Under the pieces are notes generated by a model, which worked only from the letters and a program-made list of their open reading frames with translations, was not told the DNA's origin and searched no databases. From the NCBI RefSeq assembly GCF_900128445.1, contig NZ_LT671417.1, positions 1,412,769-1,476,768 of the forward strand: a stretch of DNA of 64,000 bases. Reading direction: 5' to 3'. The translations under genes were made by a program, and so were the position numbers. Position 1 is the first letter of the stretch, and the number at the start of each line of letters is the position of its first letter. Source of the DNA: Thermophilibacter provencensis (GTDB lineage Bacteria; Actinomycetota; Coriobacteriia; Coriobacteriales; Atopobiaceae). Positions 10,390-20,401 of the stretch are shown in pieces.

Positions 10390-11124
10390 CTAACCGTCAG
10401 AGTCCAGGCGCGCGATGAGGTCGGGCAGCTCGCGCGCGAGCTCGGCCATCGACCCGCGCCAGACGGCTCGCTTGGGGCGGGCGTGCCCCACGTAGGCGGT
10501 TCGCAGGCCGCAGTCGGCGCGCGGCAGGTCGCGCACGGCGTCGTTGCCGACCATGAGGCACTCCTCGAGGCGCACGCCCAGCTGGTTGGCAAACTCCTGG
10601 TAGTAGCGGGCGCTCGGCTTGCAGCGCGTGGAGTTGGAGATGGTGGAGACGAGGGCGAAGTCGTCCACGTGGACGCCCGCCCACTCCATCCGGGCGCGGT
10701 CGCAGGCGAGGGAGAACGTCGGGTTTGTGGCCAGGGCGCAGACGAGGCCCTCGTCCCACACGGCGTCAATGGCCTCGCGCGCGCCCTCGACGGGGCGAGC
10801 CGCCACGATGCCGCCGGCAAAGCCGGGCACGACCTCGCGCTCATAGTAGTCGATGAGGTCGTGGATGACGGGATCGTCGAGCGGGATGCCGGAGGCCGCC
10901 TGGAACGTCTGGTTGAAGAGCTGCTCGTTGGTGAGGGAGTCTGCGCGGTCCTGCGCGTCGATGGCGAGCAGGCTCCGCACGAAGGGGACGCCGAGCGCGG
11001 CCGGGCTCGTGCGCGCGGCCTCGCCGAGCAGGCGCGAGGCCCCCGCGACGTAGCGAACGATGAAGGCGGTGAGGTTGAGGCGCAGCAGCGTGTCGTCGAG
11101 GTCGAAGAGCACGGCTCGTATCAC
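10390..11124 (-). CDS. HAD-superfamily hydrolase
   Basis: A 244-residue haloacid-dehalogenase-like phosphatase. Motif I is VLFDLDDTLL with the DxD pair, motif II is the Thr of ALATNPTF, motif III is the Lys of TRCKPSARYY, and motif IV is VGNDAVRDL. A helical cap of about 100 residues follows motif I. Start: GTG at 11124 sits six bases after GGGAGG and directly before the conserved strand. The longer open frame upstream lacks similarity and a ribosome binding site. The substrate, probably a small phosphate ester, cannot be told from sequence. Confidence 0.85.
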   Translation of the reverse strand: MIRAVLFDLDDTLLRLNLTAFIVRYVAGASRLLGEAARTSPAALGVPFVRSLLAIDAQDRADSLTNEQLFNQTFQAASGIPLDDPVIHDLIDYYEREVVPGFAGGIVAARPVEGAREAIDAVWDEGLVCALATNPTFSLACDRARMEWAGVHVDDFALVSTISNSTRCKPSARYYQEFANQLGVRLEECLMVGNDAVRDLPRADCGLRTAYVGHARPKRAVWRGSMAELARELPDLIARLDSDG

Positions 11125-11228
11125 GGTGGCCTCCCTGGTCGGATTCGGGGACGTTGCGTCGCCTCCGGTGCGAGCGACGTCCCCGCGGATTTCCTGTAAG
11201 AAAATTACTAGATACCCAAGAGTTCCGC

Positions 11229-11258
11229 TTGAAATACACACTCAGATAACGCTACTCT
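11229..11258 (+). promoter_or_regulatory. Probable rpsA promoter
   Basis: TTGAAA at 11229-11234 and TACTCT at 11253-11258 are separated by 18 bases, a fair sigma-70 match, within an AT-richer island between the divergent HAD gene and rpsA. The transcript would have an untranslated leader of about 140 bases before the S1 start, long enough for the autoregulation known for S1 in other bacteria. No specific structure could be assigned. Confidence 0.45.
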
Positions 11259-11403
11259 AGTCCACGTGTGGGCACAGGGGCCCGCACAACCGTATCTGTC
11301 GGCCCCCGAGAGCATGTAAGTTTCCACGTAGACGCCACGATTCTAGGCACTGCAGGCAGCGACCATGACGACCGGGGCCCCGTTGTTCGAAAGGGGTCCA
11401 CCT

Positions 11404-12576
11404 TTGAGTGAGATTCAGAACTCGTCCATCTTCTCCCTGGATGACATCTCAGACGAGGAGATGAACAACCTCATCGACGGCACCGTGACCGACTTCGATG
11501 AGGGCGATCTTGTCACCGGCACCGTCGTCAAGATCGAGCGCGATGAGGTTCTGCTTGACATCGGCTACAAGTCCGAGGGCGTCATCCCGTCCCGCGAGCT
11601 CTCCATCCGCAAGGACATCAACCCGGCCGAGGTCGTCGCCATGGGTGACGAGATCGAGGCGCTCGTTCTCCAGAAGGAGGACAAGGAGGGCCGTCTCGTC
11701 CTGTCCAAGAAGCGTGCCGAGTACGAGCGCGCCTGGAACGCCGTCGAGGAGAAGTTCAACTCCGGCGAGACCGTCGAGGGCGAGGTCATCGAGGTCGTCA
11801 AGGGCGGCCTGATTCTCGACATCGGCCTGCGCGGCTTCCTGCCCGCCTCCCTCGTCGACCTCCGTCGCGTCAAGGACCTCAACGCCTACCTCGGCACCCG
11901 CATCGAGGCTCGCGTCATCGAGATGGACCGCAACCGCAACAACGTCGTCCTCTCCCGTCGCGTGGTCCTCGAGGAGGCCCGCAAGGCCGAGCGCCAGGAG
12001 ATCCTCTCCAAGCTGCAGGTCGGCATGCGCCTCAAGGGCACCGTCTCCTCGATCGTCGACTTCGGCGCCTTCGTCGACCTCGGCGGTATCGACGGCCTCG
12101 TGCACATCTCTGAGCTTTCCTGGAACCACGTCAACCACCCCTCCGAGGTCGTCAAGGTCGGCCAGGAGGTCGAGGTCCAGGTGCTCGACGTCGATCTCAA
12201 CCGCGAGCGCATCTCCCTCGGCCTCAAGCAGACCACCGAGGACCCCTGGCGCTCCCTCGTCAAGAAGTACCCGGTCGATGCCATCGTCGAGGGCACCGTC
12301 ACCAAGCTCGTCACCTTCGGCGCGTTCGTCGACCTCGGCGAGGGCGTGGAGGGCCTCGTGCACATCTCCGAGATGGCCAAGCAGCACGTCGACCAGCCGT
12401 CCCAGGTCTGCACCGTGGGCGACACCGTCCAGGTGAAGGTCATGGAGATTGACCTCGACCGTCGTCGCATCTCCCTCTCCATGAAGGCCGCGGCCGAGAC
12501 CCTCGGTACCGAGGTCGAGGTCAAGCCGCTCCCCGAGAGCGACAAGCCTGCCGAGAAGGACGAGGACGCCGAGTAG
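11404..12576 (+). CDS. rpsA: 30S ribosomal protein S1
   Basis: A 390-residue protein with four consecutive S1/OB-fold RNA-binding motifs (about residues 22-90, 105-172, 190-260 and 277-345). The last two carry the best consensus, VSSIVDFGAFVDLGGIDGLV and VTKLVTFGAFVDLGEGVEGL. It binds mRNA for translation initiation. Four motifs is the usual actinobacterial form, against six in E. coli. I choose TTG 11404 as start because GAAAGGGG lies 7 bases upstream and the protein then begins like its relatives. ATG 11365 would add 13 residues without a ribosome binding site. CTC/GTC-rich codons suggest high expression. Confidence 0.92.
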   Translation: MSEIQNSSIFSLDDISDEEMNNLIDGTVTDFDEGDLVTGTVVKIERDEVLLDIGYKSEGVIPSRELSIRKDINPAEVVAMGDEIEALVLQKEDKEGRLVLSKKRAEYERAWNAVEEKFNSGETVEGEVIEVVKGGLILDIGLRGFLPASLVDLRRVKDLNAYLGTRIEARVIEMDRNRNNVVLSRRVVLEEARKAERQEILSKLQVGMRLKGTVSSIVDFGAFVDLGGIDGLVHISELSWNHVNHPSEVVKVGQEVEVQVLDVDLNRERISLGLKQTTEDPWRSLVKKYPVDAIVEGTVTKLVTFGAFVDLGEGVEGLVHISEMAKQHVDQPSQVCTVGDTVQVKVMEIDLDRRRISLSMKAAAETLGTEVEVKPLPESDKPAEKDEDAE

Positions 12577-12603
12577 CGCCTCCCTCTCTCACGGAGCCTC
12601 AGC

Positions 12604-12633
12604 AAGGGCCGCCCCACGGGGCGGCCCTTTTTT
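12604..12633 (+). terminator. Intrinsic terminator of rpsA
   Basis: A 12-bp stem (AAGGGCCGCCCC at 12604-12615 with 12618-12629) and a two-base loop run straight into a T-tract (12628-12633). It lies 28 bases after the rpsA stop and is the best intrinsic terminator in the window. Confidence 0.92.
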
Positions 12634-12670
12634 CGGTCGGGGCGAGTCTCCCTTTGTTTTCCGGCTTGAA

Positions 12671-12940
12671 GCCCGCGCGCTGCGGAATCGGTCGTCGGGT
12701 ACGGTGACTGCAGCTGGAAGGCGAGCTGGCGCCCGCGCGCTGCGGAATCGGGGGTCGTGGCAATTTCCGGGCAGGCCGCGTTGTCGCATTGGGGGTCATG
12801 GCAATCGGAGCGGAGCGTCAACTGGGCGTTCTTCTCGCCCCGTTGCGGGATTAGGGGTTATGGCAGCCCGATTGCTGCCACGACCCCAGATTGGGCAACG
12901 CCAAAGTCGTCGGGATTGCCACAACCCCGGATGGGACAAC
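12671..12940. repeat. Cluster of six degenerate repeats, four direct and two inverted
   Basis: Copies related to GCGGAATCGGGGGTCGTGGC begin near 12671, 12731, 12781 and 12842 on the plus strand, and near 12872 and 12914 inverted. The two longest begin with the identical 18-mer CCCGCGCGCTGCGGAATC. They occupy most of the 510-base gap between rpsA and oppA. Copies are 25-35 bases with irregular spacing of about 40-60 bases, which is unlike CRISPR. The last direct and first inverted copies face each other and could form a hairpin. The gap ends with an AT-richer stretch (about 12972-13010) likely to hold the opp promoter. Confidence 0.75.
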
Positions 12941-13086
12941 GGCCGGGTGGGCTCAAGGAGGGGGCGAGCGGACTTTAGCAAAGTAAATCGTACGTTAAGG
13001 TTTCATGGGACTGACAGTTGGCCTCCCATAATGAAGATGCCGCGCGCCGAAGGAGGGCGCGCCACGTAACCAAGGGAGGAATGTCA

Positions 13087-14730
13087 ATGAGCGACAAGAT
13101 CACCCGTCGCGGCTTCGTGAAGGGCGCTGCCCTCGCGGGTGCCGCCACCGCCACCGCGGCCCTCGCCGGATGCGGCGGGGAGGAGGCCCCCGCCACCAAC
13201 GAGGACGGCTCCGTCAAGAAGATCCTGCGCTTCGGCCAGTCCAACCCCAAGCTCGGCCTGGACATGCAGATCTCCACGAACTCCGGCTCCTCCTCGGTTG
13301 CCGACTGCATCTTCGAGGCCCCGCTGCGCTGGACCGAGGACAACGAGCTCGTCCCGTGCCTGCTCACCGAGATCCCCACGTTCGAGGATGACGGCGTGAC
13401 CCTGCACTGCACCCTCAAGGAGGGCATCACGTGCCACGACGGCTCCACGCTCACGGCCAACGACGTCAAGTTCTCCTTCGAGCGCATGTTCAAGCCCGAG
13501 ACCGCGGCCAAGTCCACCTACATGTATGACATGATCAAGGGCGCCAAGGCCATGCTCAACGGCGAGGCCACCGAGCTCGAGGGCCTGACCGTCGAGGACG
13601 ACACCCACTTCACCTTCGTCCTCGAGTACCCGATGGTCTCCTTCATCAACAACCTCGGCATCAACTACGCGGACATCTTCCCGCAGGCCGCCGTCGAGAA
13701 GGTCGAGTCCGAGGGCCGCAAGTGGGGCTGGGGCACCGACTGCGTGGGCACCGGCAAGTACAAGATCGTCTCCAACGACGACACCACCGAGGTCGTCATG
13801 GAGAAGTTCGCCGAGTACCACGACGGCGAGCCCGCCCTCGACGAGGTCCACATCATCTACTACGACGACAACAACACCAAGCTCCTCGCCTTCAAGAACG
13901 GTGACATCGACTGGTGCGACCTCGAGGCCACGCTGCTCAAGCAGTACCAGGAGGACCCGGAGGTCAAGGACCAGATCACGCTTTACGAGACGCTCGGCGT
14001 GCACTTCGTGAACCTCAACCTGCGCGACGACATGGGCCTCACCGACCCGCGCGTCCGCGAGGCGCTCTCCATCTCCATCGACCGCCAGGCCCTCGTGGAC
14101 ACCGTCCTCGCCGGCGCCGGCGTGCCCGCCATGGGCTGGCTCGCCCCGCAGACGCCGGGTCACGACTCCGATGCCGAGATCCCGTATGACCCCGAACGCG
14201 CCAAGGAGCTCATCAAGGAGGCCGGCGCCGAGGGCCTTCAGCTCGAGGCCAAGATTCGCGCGAACCTCTACGAGACGTACATGACCGTCGTCCAGAGCTA
14301 CTGGAAGGAGATTGGCGTCGACCTCAAGCTCACCATCGAGGACAACGGCGTCTGGTCCTCCGACTGGGCCGACGGCAACTGCCAGATCACGGCCGTGGGC
14401 TGGTTCCCGCTCTACGCCGACGGCGACAACCACCTCTACACGTACTTCCTCTCCGACAACGCCAAGGGCAAGTCCTCGTTCTACAACAGCCCCGAGTTCG
14501 ACCAGCTCGTCACCGAGGCGCGCCAGGAGCAGGACCAGGACGTCCGCGCCGACCTCTACAAGCAGGCCGACAACCTGGTCACCCGCGTCGACTTTGCGAC
14601 GATTCCGCTGTACTGGCCGAAGAACTCCTTCGTCGCCAAGTCCTACGTCAAGAACGCCAAGGTCGGCAACCTGATCTACCACATGTTCGACATCGACATC
14701 GACACGTCCGACCCGAACTACTCGGCCTAG
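13087..14730 (+). CDS. oppA: Oligopeptide ABC transporter substrate-binding lipoprotein
   Basis: A 547-residue family 5 solute-binding protein (OppA/DppA type) that captures peptides outside the membrane. The N-terminus has a twin-arginine-like motif TRRGFVKG, a hydrophobic stretch, and a lipobox LAGC, so the product is probably a Tat-exported lipoprotein. Family features such as HDGSTLTANDVKFSFERM and the Tyr/Trp-rich C-terminal lobe are present. ATG 13087 lies 7 bases after AAGGGAGG; the in-frame ATG at 13081 is too close to that site. It is the first gene of oppABCDF. Confidence 0.93.
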   Translation: MSDKITRRGFVKGAALAGAATATAALAGCGGEEAPATNEDGSVKKILRFGQSNPKLGLDMQISTNSGSSSVADCIFEAPLRWTEDNELVPCLLTEIPTFEDDGVTLHCTLKEGITCHDGSTLTANDVKFSFERMFKPETAAKSTYMYDMIKGAKAMLNGEATELEGLTVEDDTHFTFVLEYPMVSFINNLGINYADIFPQAAVEKVESEGRKWGWGTDCVGTGKYKIVSNDDTTEVVMEKFAEYHDGEPALDEVHIIYYDDNNTKLLAFKNGDIDWCDLEATLLKQYQEDPEVKDQITLYETLGVHFVNLNLRDDMGLTDPRVREALSISIDRQALVDTVLAGAGVPAMGWLAPQTPGHDSDAEIPYDPERAKELIKEAGAEGLQLEAKIRANLYETYMTVVQSYWKEIGVDLKLTIEDNGVWSSDWADGNCQITAVGWFPLYADGDNHLYTYFLSDNAKGKSSFYNSPEFDQLVTEARQEQDQDVRADLYKQADNLVTRVDFATIPLYWPKNSFVAKSYVKNAKVGNLIYHMFDIDIDTSDPNYSA

Positions 14731-14751
14731 TCGAAGTCCCGAGAGAGGGCA

Positions 14752-14780
14752 CCCCGGCACGGCTCTTCCGCGTGCCGGGG
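14752..14780 (+). terminator. Hairpin between oppA and oppB
   Basis: A perfect 10-bp stem pairs CCCCGGCACG (14752-14761) with 14771-14780 around 9 bases, with no T-tract after it. Such hairpins after binding-protein genes commonly act as partial terminators or RNA-stability elements, giving more OppA than permease. That role is inferred here. Confidence 0.6.
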
Positions 14781-14853
14781 CGTCCCACGTTGCGGCGCGC
14801 GCATCCGGCAGGAGAGGGGGCGGCGCGCCCGAGCGAGAAGAAAGGAGCAGGCG

Positions 14854-15789
14854 GTGAGAAGCTTTCTCATCAAGAGGGTCCTGCTGGCGATCGGCGTGGT
14901 CTTCGCGATTTCCGCGATCACGTTCTTCGTCCTGAACATCGTGCCGGGCGACCCGGTGCGCATCATGGTGGGCGAGATGGCCGATGACGCCACGGTGGAG
15001 CGCATCCGCGAGCAGATGGGTCTGAACGACCCCGTAGAGGTGCAGTACGCGCGATGGCTCACCAACATGCTGCAGGGCGACTTCGGAACCTCCTACACGC
15101 AGAGCAAGCCCGTCGTGACCCTCATGGGCCAGGCCTTCCTCACCACGGCCCGCCTCGCTGGCCTCGCCTACGTCTTCGCGCTCGTGCTCGGACTCGTCAT
15201 CGGCGTCGTGGCGGCGGTCAACCACGGCAAGTGGATCGACCGCGCGCTCATGGCCCTCTCGATTCTGGGTATCTCCGCCCCGGTCTTCTGGGTGGCCGTG
15301 ATCTTCCAGATCGTCTTCGCGCTCACGCTCAAGTGGTTCCCGCTCTCGGGCATCAAGACCTGGCAGGCGTTCGTGCTGCCGGTGATCGCGCTCGGCGTGC
15401 GCTACGCCGCCTCGATCGCCCGCGTCACGCGCACGAGCATGCTCGACGTCCTCTCGCAGGACTTCATGCGCACGGCCGAGGCCAAGGGCGTGCGCAAGTG
15501 GACGGTCATCATCGCCCACGGCCTGAGGAACGCCCTCATCCCCATCATCACGATTGCCGGCACGCAGCTCGGCGAGATCCTCACCGGCTCGATCCTCATT
15601 GAGTCGATCTTCATGATGCCGGGCATGGGCAAGCTCCTGCTTGACGCCATCAACTCGCGCGACCTGCCCCTCATCCAGGGCGGCGTCATGTACATCGCGA
15701 TCATCTGCGTGGCCGTCTACCTCATTGTGGACATCCTCTACGCGGTCGTTGACCCGCGCATCAGACTGGGGAAGGAGGCGGCTGAGTAA
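14854..15789 (+). CDS. oppB: Oligopeptide ABC transporter permease
   Basis: A 311-residue inner-membrane permease of the OppB/DppB type with six predicted helices. It shows the N-terminal helix LLAIGVVFAISAITFFVLNI, a periplasmic loop with DPVEVQYARWL, and the cytoplasmic EAA loop (RTAEAKGVRKWTVIIAHGLR) that docks to the ATPases. GTG start at 14854 follows AAAGGAGC. The stop overlaps the oppC start as TAATG, indicating translational coupling. Confidence 0.93.
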   Translation: MRSFLIKRVLLAIGVVFAISAITFFVLNIVPGDPVRIMVGEMADDATVERIREQMGLNDPVEVQYARWLTNMLQGDFGTSYTQSKPVVTLMGQAFLTTARLAGLAYVFALVLGLVIGVVAAVNHGKWIDRALMALSILGISAPVFWVAVIFQIVFALTLKWFPLSGIKTWQAFVLPVIALGVRYAASIARVTRTSMLDVLSQDFMRTAEAKGVRKWTVIIAHGLRNALIPIITIAGTQLGEILTGSILIESIFMMPGMGKLLLDAINSRDLPLIQGGVMYIAIICVAVYLIVDILYAVVDPRIRLGKEAAE

Positions 15790-16757
15790 TGGCCCTTCTC
15801 ACAAGCGACAAGAACAACCCCAAGGTTCAGAGGGCCATGGACGTGGCCGAGCGGGCGTCGCAGGCCCAGGTCCCCACCGGGCGCCCCGAGGACGAGGGTC
15901 CCGTGAAGCGCCGCGCCTCGAGCTACTGGGCCGTGAGCTGGAACATCTTCAAGAAGAACAAGGTCGGAGTCTTCTGCCTCGGCGTCGTTGTCCTTCTCGC
16001 CCTCGTGGCGATCCTGGCACCGGTGCTCGCGCCCTATGACCCGGACGTCCAGGAGCTCTCCAACATGCTCCAGGCACCCTCGGCCGCGCACCCCTTCGGC
16101 ACCGACGAGTTCGGCCGCGACATCCTCTCCCGCGTCATCTACGGCTGCCGCGTCTCGCTCTCCGTGGGCGTGGTCTCGCAGGCCATCGCGCTCGTCATCG
16201 GCTTTCTCGCGGGCGTGTGCGCGGGCTACTTCGGCGGCAAGGTCGACGCGGTCATCTCCTTCGTGATCCAGGTCTTCTCGAGCTTCCCCTTCCTGCTCTT
16301 CGCCATCGTCGTCATGTACGCGCTGGGCCCGGGCCTCGTGAACCTGTACGTCGCGCTCGGCCTTCTGGGCTGGGCGTCCACGGCGCGCCTCGTGCGCGGC
16401 GACGTCATGCGCCTCAAGGGCTCCGAGTACATCCAGAGCTGCATCCTCTCGGGCGGCAAGAGCTGGCGCATCATCATGAAGCACCTGCTGCCCAACTGCG
16501 TCTCCACGCTGATCGTCACCACCACGCTCGGCATCCCCTCGGCCATCATGTCCGAGGCGTCGCTCTCCTTCCTCGGCCTCGGCGTCCAGCCGCCGATGTC
16601 GAGCTGGGGCCAGATGATCAACGCTGCCCAGCCCTACATCCAGTCGAGCACGTACTACAGCGTCATCCCGGGCATCGCCATCATCATCACCGTCATGGCG
16701 TTCAACCTGCTCGGCGACGCCCTGCGTGACGCCCTCGACCCGAAGATGCGCTCCTAG
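15789..16757 (+). CDS. oppC: Oligopeptide ABC transporter permease
   Basis: A 322-residue OppC/DppC-type permease, partner of OppB in the membrane channel. An N-terminal cytoplasmic segment of about 50 residues is followed by the helix VGVFCLGVVVLLALVAILAP, then the typical HPFGTDEFGRDILSRVIYG and the EAA loop near LKGSEYIQSCILSGGKSW. Length and order of motifs are normal. The ATG overlaps the last base of oppB, and oppD follows after 13 bases with GGAGGGGAGGG between. Confidence 0.93.
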   Translation: MALLTSDKNNPKVQRAMDVAERASQAQVPTGRPEDEGPVKRRASSYWAVSWNIFKKNKVGVFCLGVVVLLALVAILAPVLAPYDPDVQELSNMLQAPSAAHPFGTDEFGRDILSRVIYGCRVSLSVGVVSQAIALVIGFLAGVCAGYFGGKVDAVISFVIQVFSSFPFLLFAIVVMYALGPGLVNLYVALGLLGWASTARLVRGDVMRLKGSEYIQSCILSGGKSWRIIMKHLLPNCVSTLIVTTTLGIPSAIMSEASLSFLGLGVQPPMSSWGQMINAAQPYIQSSTYYSVIPGIAIIITVMAFNLLGDALRDALDPKMRS

Positions 16758-16770
16758 GAGGGGAGGGAAC

Positions 16771-17850
<1,080 letters not shown>

Positions 17851-17851
17851 C

Positions 17852-18925
17852 GTGGGCAGAAACGCCGACATGAACGACGTCGTGCTCAAGGTGGAGCACC
17901 TCACCAAGCGCTATCCCGTCAAGAAGGGCGTCTTCGGCAGGACCGGAGCCTACGTGCACGCCCTCGAGGACGTCTCCTTTGAGGTGCACCGCGGCGAGAC
18001 CTTCGCCATCGTAGGCGAGTCCGGCTGCGGCAAGTCCACCACGGGCAAGTGCGTCCTGCGCCTGACCGAGCCCACCGAGGGCACGGTCACGCTCGACGGC
18101 GAGGACTTCACCTCGCTCAAGGGGGAGGACCTCACGAGAGCGCGGCAGAAGATGAAGCTCATCTTCCAGGACCCGTACTCCTCGCTCAACCCGCGCATGA
18201 CGGTGGCCGACATCATCGCCGAGCCGATCGACATCGCAAAGACCTACAAGACCCGCACCGAGCGCGACGCGCGCGTCGAGCAGATCATGCAGGCCGTTGG
18301 CCTGGACCTCGCGTACAAGTACCGCTACCCGCACGAGTTCTCCGGCGGCCAGCGCCAGCGCATCGGCATCGCGCGCGCCATCGTCCTCAAGCCCGAGGTC
18401 GTGGTCTGCGACGAGCCGGTCTCCGCCCTCGACGTCTCGGTCCAGGCAAAGGTCATCAACCTGCTCGAGGAGCTGCAGGAGGAGTTCGGCCTCTCCTACA
18501 TCTTCATCAGCCACGACCTCTCGGTGGTCAAGCACATCTCCGACACCGTGATGGTCATGTACCTCGGCCACACGATGGAGCTCGCCAGCAAGGACGAGCT
18601 CTTCGACAACCCGCTGCATCCCTACACTAAGGCGCTGCTCGACGTCATCCCGCGCATCCGCCACGAGCGCATCCAGGACAAGAAGATCCTCGAGGGAGAC
18701 GTCCCCAGCCCCACCAACCCGCCCCAGGGCTGCGTCTTCCACACGCGCTGCCCGCAGTGCATGCGGGTCTGCGGCGAGCGGGCGCCCGAGATGCATGAGG
18801 TCATGCCCGGCCACCGCTGCGCCTGCCACCTCTTTGACGAGGGGCTCACCGCCGAGGAGCGCCAGCCCGTCATGGCCGCCGCCCTCGCCGAGGCGGAGGC
18901 AGCGCTCTCCGGGGCGCAATCATGA
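17852..18925 (+). CDS. oppF: Oligopeptide ABC transporter ATP-binding protein
   Basis: A 357-residue ATPase with Walker A GESGCGKST, signature FSGGQRQRIGIARA, Walker B VVVCDEPVSALDVS and switch His in FISHDLSVVKH. The C-terminal Cys-rich segment reads GCVFHTRCPQCMRVC. I prefer GTG 17852 because GGTGAG lies just upstream and the gene then begins one base after the oppD stop. ATG 17870 is possible but lacks a ribosome binding site. It ends the opp operon. Confidence 0.92.
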   Translation: MGRNADMNDVVLKVEHLTKRYPVKKGVFGRTGAYVHALEDVSFEVHRGETFAIVGESGCGKSTTGKCVLRLTEPTEGTVTLDGEDFTSLKGEDLTRARQKMKLIFQDPYSSLNPRMTVADIIAEPIDIAKTYKTRTERDARVEQIMQAVGLDLAYKYRYPHEFSGGQRQRIGIARAIVLKPEVVVCDEPVSALDVSVQAKVINLLEELQEEFGLSYIFISHDLSVVKHISDTVMVMYLGHTMELASKDELFDNPLHPYTKALLDVIPRIRHERIQDKKILEGDVPSPTNPPQGCVFHTRCPQCMRVCGERAPEMHEVMPGHRCACHLFDEGLTAEERQPVMAAALAEAEAALSGAQS

Positions 18926-19050
18926 CAAAGGTGACAGGGTCATCTGTCAGGTTCTGAGCGTTTGTAGTGGGTGACAGGTTTTGGACGGACGGGGCGCCCT
19001 CGGGGGCCTCATCCGTTCGAAGCCTGTCACTCTTTGCGAGGGACCTTTGT
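18925..19050. repeat. Imperfect long hairpin region between oppF and pepT
   Basis: GTGACAGGTTTTGGACGGA (18971-18989) pairs with 19012-19030. Its three mismatches are all G-U compatible in RNA, so a 19-bp RNA stem is possible. An outer pair ACAAAGGT (18925) with ACCTTTGT (19043) closes a larger structure. GTGACAGG also occurs at 18931 and in the glnN terminator. Likely an opp terminator or a repeat remnant. Confidence 0.5.
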
Positions 19051-19093
19051 GGGAGAATCGCGTTCGAACGGACCATCGTCGATTGGAGTCCCC

Positions 19094-20344
19094 ATGTCCG
19101 ACGTGCTTGACCGCTTCATCCGCTACTGTGAGGTGCCCTCGCAGTCCAACCCCCAGACGGCCGACCACGTGCCGTCGACCGAGTCCCAGTTCAAGATCGC
19201 CGAGGTCGTGGCCGCGGACCTGCGCGCGCTCGGCGCCGAGGACGTGACCGTTGACGAGCACGCCTACGTGACGGCCCACTGGCCCGCGAGCGCCGGCGCC
19301 GAGAGCCTGCCCACGCTCGGCCTCTGCTGCCATCTGGACACCGCCTGGCAGTCCTACGGCGACCCGGTGCGCCCGCGCGTCGTGCGCTACGAGGGCGGCG
19401 AGCTCGCCCTGGGCACCGGGCGCGACGGCCGCCCCGTGACCCTGAGCCCCCAGATGAACCCCGAGCTCGAGCGCATGGCAGGGGAGGAGCTCGTGGTCAC
19501 GGACGGCACGTCGCTGCTCGGCGGGGACGACAAGGCCGGTGTGGCCGAGTGCGTGGCCCTTCTCGCCCGCCTGAGGGACGACCCGAGCCTGCCGCACCCG
19601 CGCCTCGCGCTCGCCTTCGTCCCCGACGAGGAGATCGGCCACGGCGCGGCTCTGCTGGACCTCGAGCGCTTTGGCGCGGCGTACGGCTACACCATCGATG
19701 GCGGCCCCTTCGGCGAGTTCTGCTACGAGACCTTCAACGCCGTGGAGGCCTTCGTCCGTGCGCACGGCGTCTCCGTCCACACGGGCACGGCCAAGGGCAA
19801 GATGGTCAACGCCTCTGAGGCGCTCGTCCGCTTCCATCAGCTTCTGCCCGCCGCCGAGCGCCCGGAGTTCACCGAGGGCTACGACGGCTTCTTCTACCTC
19901 GAGCGCATCGAGGGCTCATGCGAGGAGGCGTCCTCGGACTACATCATCCGCGACCACGACTGGTCGCAGGTGGAGCGGCGCGAGAAGATCATGCGCGACG
20001 CCGCCGCGCTCGTGAACGCGCAGATGGGCGCGGACGTCGTCTCCGTTGAGTTCAAGGACCAGTATCGCAACCTCGCCGAGGTGATCTGCCGCCCGGAGTA
20101 TGCCCACCTCATCGAGAACGCCCGCGCGGCGTATGCCGCGGTGGGGCAGGAGATGTTCTGCGTGCCCATGCGCGGAGGCACCGACGGCTCGCAGCTCTCC
20201 TTCCGCGGCTTCCCGTGCGCGAACCTCTCCGCCGGCTACTACAACGCCCACGGCGTTCGCGAGTTCGTGCCGGTGCGCGAGCTCGAGCGCATGGTGGACG
20301 TGCTGCAGGGACTCGTGGCGCTCTACGCGCGCCCGCAGGCGTAG
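19094..20344 (+). CDS. pepT: Peptidase T (tripeptide aminopeptidase)
   Basis: A 416-residue M20B metallopeptidase that releases N-terminal residues from tripeptides in the cytoplasm. The dizinc ligand motifs are in place: CCHLDTAW, LLGGDDKAGVAE, PDEEIGHGA, YTIDGGPFGEF and the C-terminal MRGGTDGSQLSFRGFP. Length matches E. coli PepT. ATG 19094 follows GGAG; a longer in-frame extension upstream is the hairpin region and not part of the protein. Placement right after oppABCDF suggests it digests imported peptides. Confidence 0.93.
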   Translation: MSDVLDRFIRYCEVPSQSNPQTADHVPSTESQFKIAEVVAADLRALGAEDVTVDEHAYVTAHWPASAGAESLPTLGLCCHLDTAWQSYGDPVRPRVVRYEGGELALGTGRDGRPVTLSPQMNPELERMAGEELVVTDGTSLLGGDDKAGVAECVALLARLRDDPSLPHPRLALAFVPDEEIGHGAALLDLERFGAAYGYTIDGGPFGEFCYETFNAVEAFVRAHGVSVHTGTAKGKMVNASEALVRFHQLLPAAERPEFTEGYDGFFYLERIEGSCEEASSDYIIRDHDWSQVERREKIMRDAAALVNAQMGADVVSVEFKDQYRNLAEVICRPEYAHLIENARAAYAAVGQEMFCVPMRGGTDGSQLSFRGFPCANLSAGYYNAHGVREFVPVRELERMVDVLQGLVALYARPQA

Positions 20345-20401
20345 AATAGCGCGACGAGAAGGGAAGGGCGGGCCCGCGCCCGCCATGACGAAGGAGGAGC
20401 C

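Noticed and set aside
11365-11403. ATG-initiated N-terminal extension of ribosomal protein S1
   Set aside because: No ribosome binding site before ATG 11365, while GAAAGGGG is correctly spaced before TTG 11404, and S1 similarity starts there.
12671-12940. CRISPR array
   Set aside because: Repeats differ in sequence and length, spacers are irregular, two copies are inverted, and no cas genes are near.
19061-19074. LexA box around GTTCGAAC near pepT
   Set aside because: The GAAC and GTTC halves are in the wrong order and spacing for the SOS consensus.
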